A stretch of 9,208 nucleotides of DNA from Paracoccaceae bacterium (GTDB taxonomy: Bacteria; Pseudomonadota; Alphaproteobacteria; Rhodobacterales; Rhodobacteraceae): the NCBI GenBank assembly GCA_003545125.1, contig DQCI01000146.1:1-9208 (forward strand), in the 5' to 3' direction. Positions 7,650 through 9,208 of the stretch are shown piece by piece. A model generated the notes under the pieces. The model ran no database searches, was not told where the DNA came from, and was given only the letters and a program-made list of their open reading frames with translations. The first letter of the stretch is position 1. The number at the start of each line of letters is the position of its first letter. A program made the position numbers and the translations under genes.

Positions 7650-8702
7650 ATGCCCCGTATCGCGACCTACAATGTCGAATGGTTCAACGCGTTGTTCGAC
7701 GATGACGGCAGCCTCCTCGAAGACAACGAATGGTCCTCCCGGCAGGATGTGAAACGTCGCCAACAGCTCGCGGCCCTAGGGATCGTCTTCACCGCCCTCG
7801 ATGCCGACGCGGTGATCGTGATCGAAGCCCCCGACGACAATCGCAAACGCTCGACGGTGCGGGCACTCGAAAGCTTCGCCCAGACCTACGGGCTACGCGC
7901 CCGCAAGGCGTTGCTCGGGTTCCGCAACGACACCCAGCAGGAGATCGCGCTACTCTACAATCCGGATGTCTTCGCGGCGGTGCACGACCCGCTCGGAGAG
8001 GAGACCGGCAAGAAAGGTGCACGCGACGCACCGCGATTCGACGGTGTCTTCCGGTTCGATGTCGATATCGACGCCAGCCCGGAGCTCATCACCTTCTCGA
8101 AACCTCCGCTGGAAGCGGCGCTGACCTTTCTTGAAACCGGCGCATGGCTACGGCTCGTCGGTGTGCACGTCAAATCCAAGGCGCCGATCGGGGCCAGAAA
8201 CCCCGACGAGGTGATGCGGCTTTCGATCCAGAACCGCCAGAAACAACTCGCCCAATGCGTCTGGTTGCGCCAGCGGGTCGACCAATACCTCGCGATGGGC
8301 GTACCGCTGATCGTGCTCGGCGATTTCAACGACGGCCCGGGGCTCGACGAATATGAGAAACTGTTCGGCCGGTCCGGCGTCGAGATCGTGCTTGGAGAGG
8401 ACGGCCGGGAAGAGCTGTTCGACCCGCACGCGCGCATGGCGCTCGGCCGCCGGGTCGGCGCGATGCCGGCCACTGCCCGGTTCTACCTCCACCACGAGAA
8501 GCGGTATATCCAGGCACTGGTCGACTACGTGATGATCTCGCCCGATCTGCGCGCAAATGGGTCGCCGCGCTGGCGGATCTGGCACCCGTTCGACGACCCC
8601 GCCTGCTACAACACGCCGGAGCTGCGCGAAGCCCTCCTGACCGCCTCCGACCATTTCCCGGTTTCGATCGATCTGGATCTTGCATTTCCGCAACCTGAGT
8701 GA
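7650..8702 (+). CDS. Endonuclease/exonuclease/phosphatase (EEP) fold protein
   Basis: A complete 350-residue member of the metal-dependent EEP superfamily, which includes DNases, inositol phosphatases and sphingomyelinases. The ordered motifs are present: TYNVEWF (6-12, N8), IEAPDD with metal-binding E59, VHVKSK (172-177, H173), LGDFNDGPG (223-231, D225 and N227), VDYVMIS (291-297, D292) and TASDHFPVSI (331-340, D334 and H335). All the usual catalytic positions are therefore intact and the protein is probably active. There is no signal peptide or membrane helix, so a cytoplasmic location is likely. ATG 7650 has AAAGG (7638-7642) 7 bases upstream. The substrate cannot be told from the sequence: nucleic acid or a phosphoester are both possible. 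It stands alone, between a palindrome-rich intergenic region and a stem-loop. Confidence 0.92.
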   Translation: MPRIATYNVEWFNALFDDDGSLLEDNEWSSRQDVKRRQQLAALGIVFTALDADAVIVIEAPDDNRKRSTVRALESFAQTYGLRARKALLGFRNDTQQEIALLYNPDVFAAVHDPLGEETGKKGARDAPRFDGVFRFDVDIDASPELITFSKPPLEAALTFLETGAWLRLVGVHVKSKAPIGARNPDEVMRLSIQNRQKQLAQCVWLRQRVDQYLAMGVPLIVLGDFNDGPGLDEYEKLFGRSGVEIVLGEDGREELFDPHARMALGRRVGAMPATARFYLHHEKRYIQALVDYVMISPDLRANGSPRWRIWHPFDDPACYNTPELREALLTASDHFPVSIDLDLAFPQPE

Positions 8703-8712
8703 AATTTCCGCA

Positions 8713-8742
8713 CATCCACACTCCGCTTTCGGTTGTGTGATG
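8713..8742 (+). terminator. Imperfect stem-loop after the EEP gene, possible terminator
   Basis: CACAC (8717-8721) pairs with GTGTG (8735-8739). CCG/CGG (8723-8725, 8730-8732) forms an inner stem around CTTT, and CAT/ATG extends the outer stem past one bulged C. It starts 11 bases after the stop codon. No T tract follows, so termination is uncertain. Confidence 0.35.
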
Positions 8743-8762
8743 CAGGTATTGCGCGTTATTCT
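8733..8762 (+). promoter_or_regulatory. Weak candidate promoter for the repeat-protein gene
   Basis: TTGTGT (8733-8738) and TATTCT (8757-8762) are spaced by 18 bases, each matching consensus at 4 of 6 positions, 60 bases before the ATG at 8822. The -35 hexamer overlaps the stem-loop above. This is the best candidate in the 119-base gap, not a firm call. Confidence 0.25.
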
Positions 8763-8821
8763 GTGAGCGATTCCAGACTATGGGGGTGTATTGTCGCGAA
8801 TTTGGATCCGAGAGGGGTGAC

Positions 8822-9208
8822 ATGGGCGCCGAGATCATCACGACGAATCAAACCAGCCAATACGTCATAGGCTCCAACGATTTCGTTGTCCTGATGCCAG
8901 ATGTCACTCTCACCGTCGAGGCAACCACCGCGCCCGGGTTTCTGGCCGACCACGACGATGCCTGCACGCTCACGATCCTCGGGCAGGTGGTCACCTTCGG
9001 GTCGGCCGCGCTGATCGGCAAGAACAGCACCGGCACAATGCTTGCGACCGTGACCGTCGGCAAAGACGGGCTCCTGCAATCGCTCACCGGTTTTGGCGTC
9101 GATATCCGGCGCAGCGGCAGCCGGATCGACAATGACGGGGTGATCTCGGGCGGAAACGCGGGCGTGCACTACGGCACCGGCGTGAACGGGGCCGAGATCG
9201 TCAACAGC
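8822..9208 (+). CDS. Beta-helix-like repeat protein, possibly RTX/calcium-binding type (partial, N-terminal 129 residues)
   Basis: An open frame from ATG 8822 runs uninterrupted off the right edge (129 codons). It is preceded by a good ribosome binding site, GAGGGGTG, ending 2 bases before the start codon. The product starts MGAEIITTNQTSQYVIGSND, has no signal peptide, and is rich in Thr, Val, Gly, Asp and Asn. From residue 100 it shows the pattern SRIDNDGVISGGNAGVHYGTGVNGAEIVNS: 'I-x-N-x-G-x-I-x-G' followed about 24 residues later by a second 'I-x-N'. That is the rung-like pattern of parallel beta-helix proteins. In Rhodobacteraceae such N-termini often head large proteins with C-terminal calcium-binding RTX repeats exported by type I secretion; here that part lies outside the window, so the RTX link is inference. 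An earlier in-frame GTG at 8786 is possible but less well placed. Confidence 0.75.
   Translation, partial: MGAEIITTNQTSQYVIGSNDFVVLMPDVTLTVEATTAPGFLADHDDACTLTILGQVVTFGSAALIGKNSTGTMLATVTVGKDGLLQSLTGFGVDIRRSGSRIDNDGVISGGNAGVHYGTGVNGAEIVNS

Overview
The window looks like chromosomal DNA of a GC-rich alphaproteobacterium, most likely from the Rhodobacteraceae/Roseobacter group. This rests on very high GC with G/C-rich third codon positions, a split XdhA/XdhB/XdhC xanthine dehydrogenase of the Rhodobacter capsulatus type, a DUF6544-like protein, and the start of a repeat-rich protein of a kind common in that group. No RNA genes, insertion sequences, CRISPR array or phage genes were seen.

Left part, minus strand (1-6365): one tightly packed operon, read right to left as xdhA, xdhB, xdhC, an ABC transporter ATPase and a permease cut by the window edge. 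Junctions are ATGA (xdhA/xdhB), GTGA (xdhB/xdhC), a 9-base gap (xdhC/ATPase) and ATGA (ATPase/permease), so translation is probably coupled throughout. XdhA carries two [2Fe-2S] clusters and FAD, XdhB carries the molybdenum cofactor site with all expected catalytic residues, and XdhC is the cofactor-insertion chaperone. The ATPase and permease belong to the family that works with BMP-type (nucleoside/purine) binding proteins. Together the operon suggests uptake of purines or nucleosides coupled to oxidation of hypoxanthine/xanthine to urate. The binding protein and second permease would lie beyond the left edge.

Centre (6366-7649): a 181-base divergent intergenic region with weak promoter-like elements and a small dyad, then a plus-strand gene for a membrane-anchored DUF6544-like protein, then a 281-base intergenic region unusually dense in inverted repeats. 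The most striking is a 36-base palindrome at 7523-7558, itself built from two identical 14-base palindromes whose centres are 22 bases apart. It looks like a tandem operator or a long hairpin.

Right part, plus strand (7650-9208): a complete endonuclease/exonuclease/phosphatase-fold protein, then the first 129 codons of a protein with glycine/asparagine-rich, beta-helix-like repeats that runs off the window.

Most of the window is ordinary metabolic DNA. The parts that deserve a second look are the palindromic intergenic region, the in-frame tandem repeats at two gene ends, and the truncated repeat protein on the right. I found no convincing evidence of a wholly new multi-gene system.
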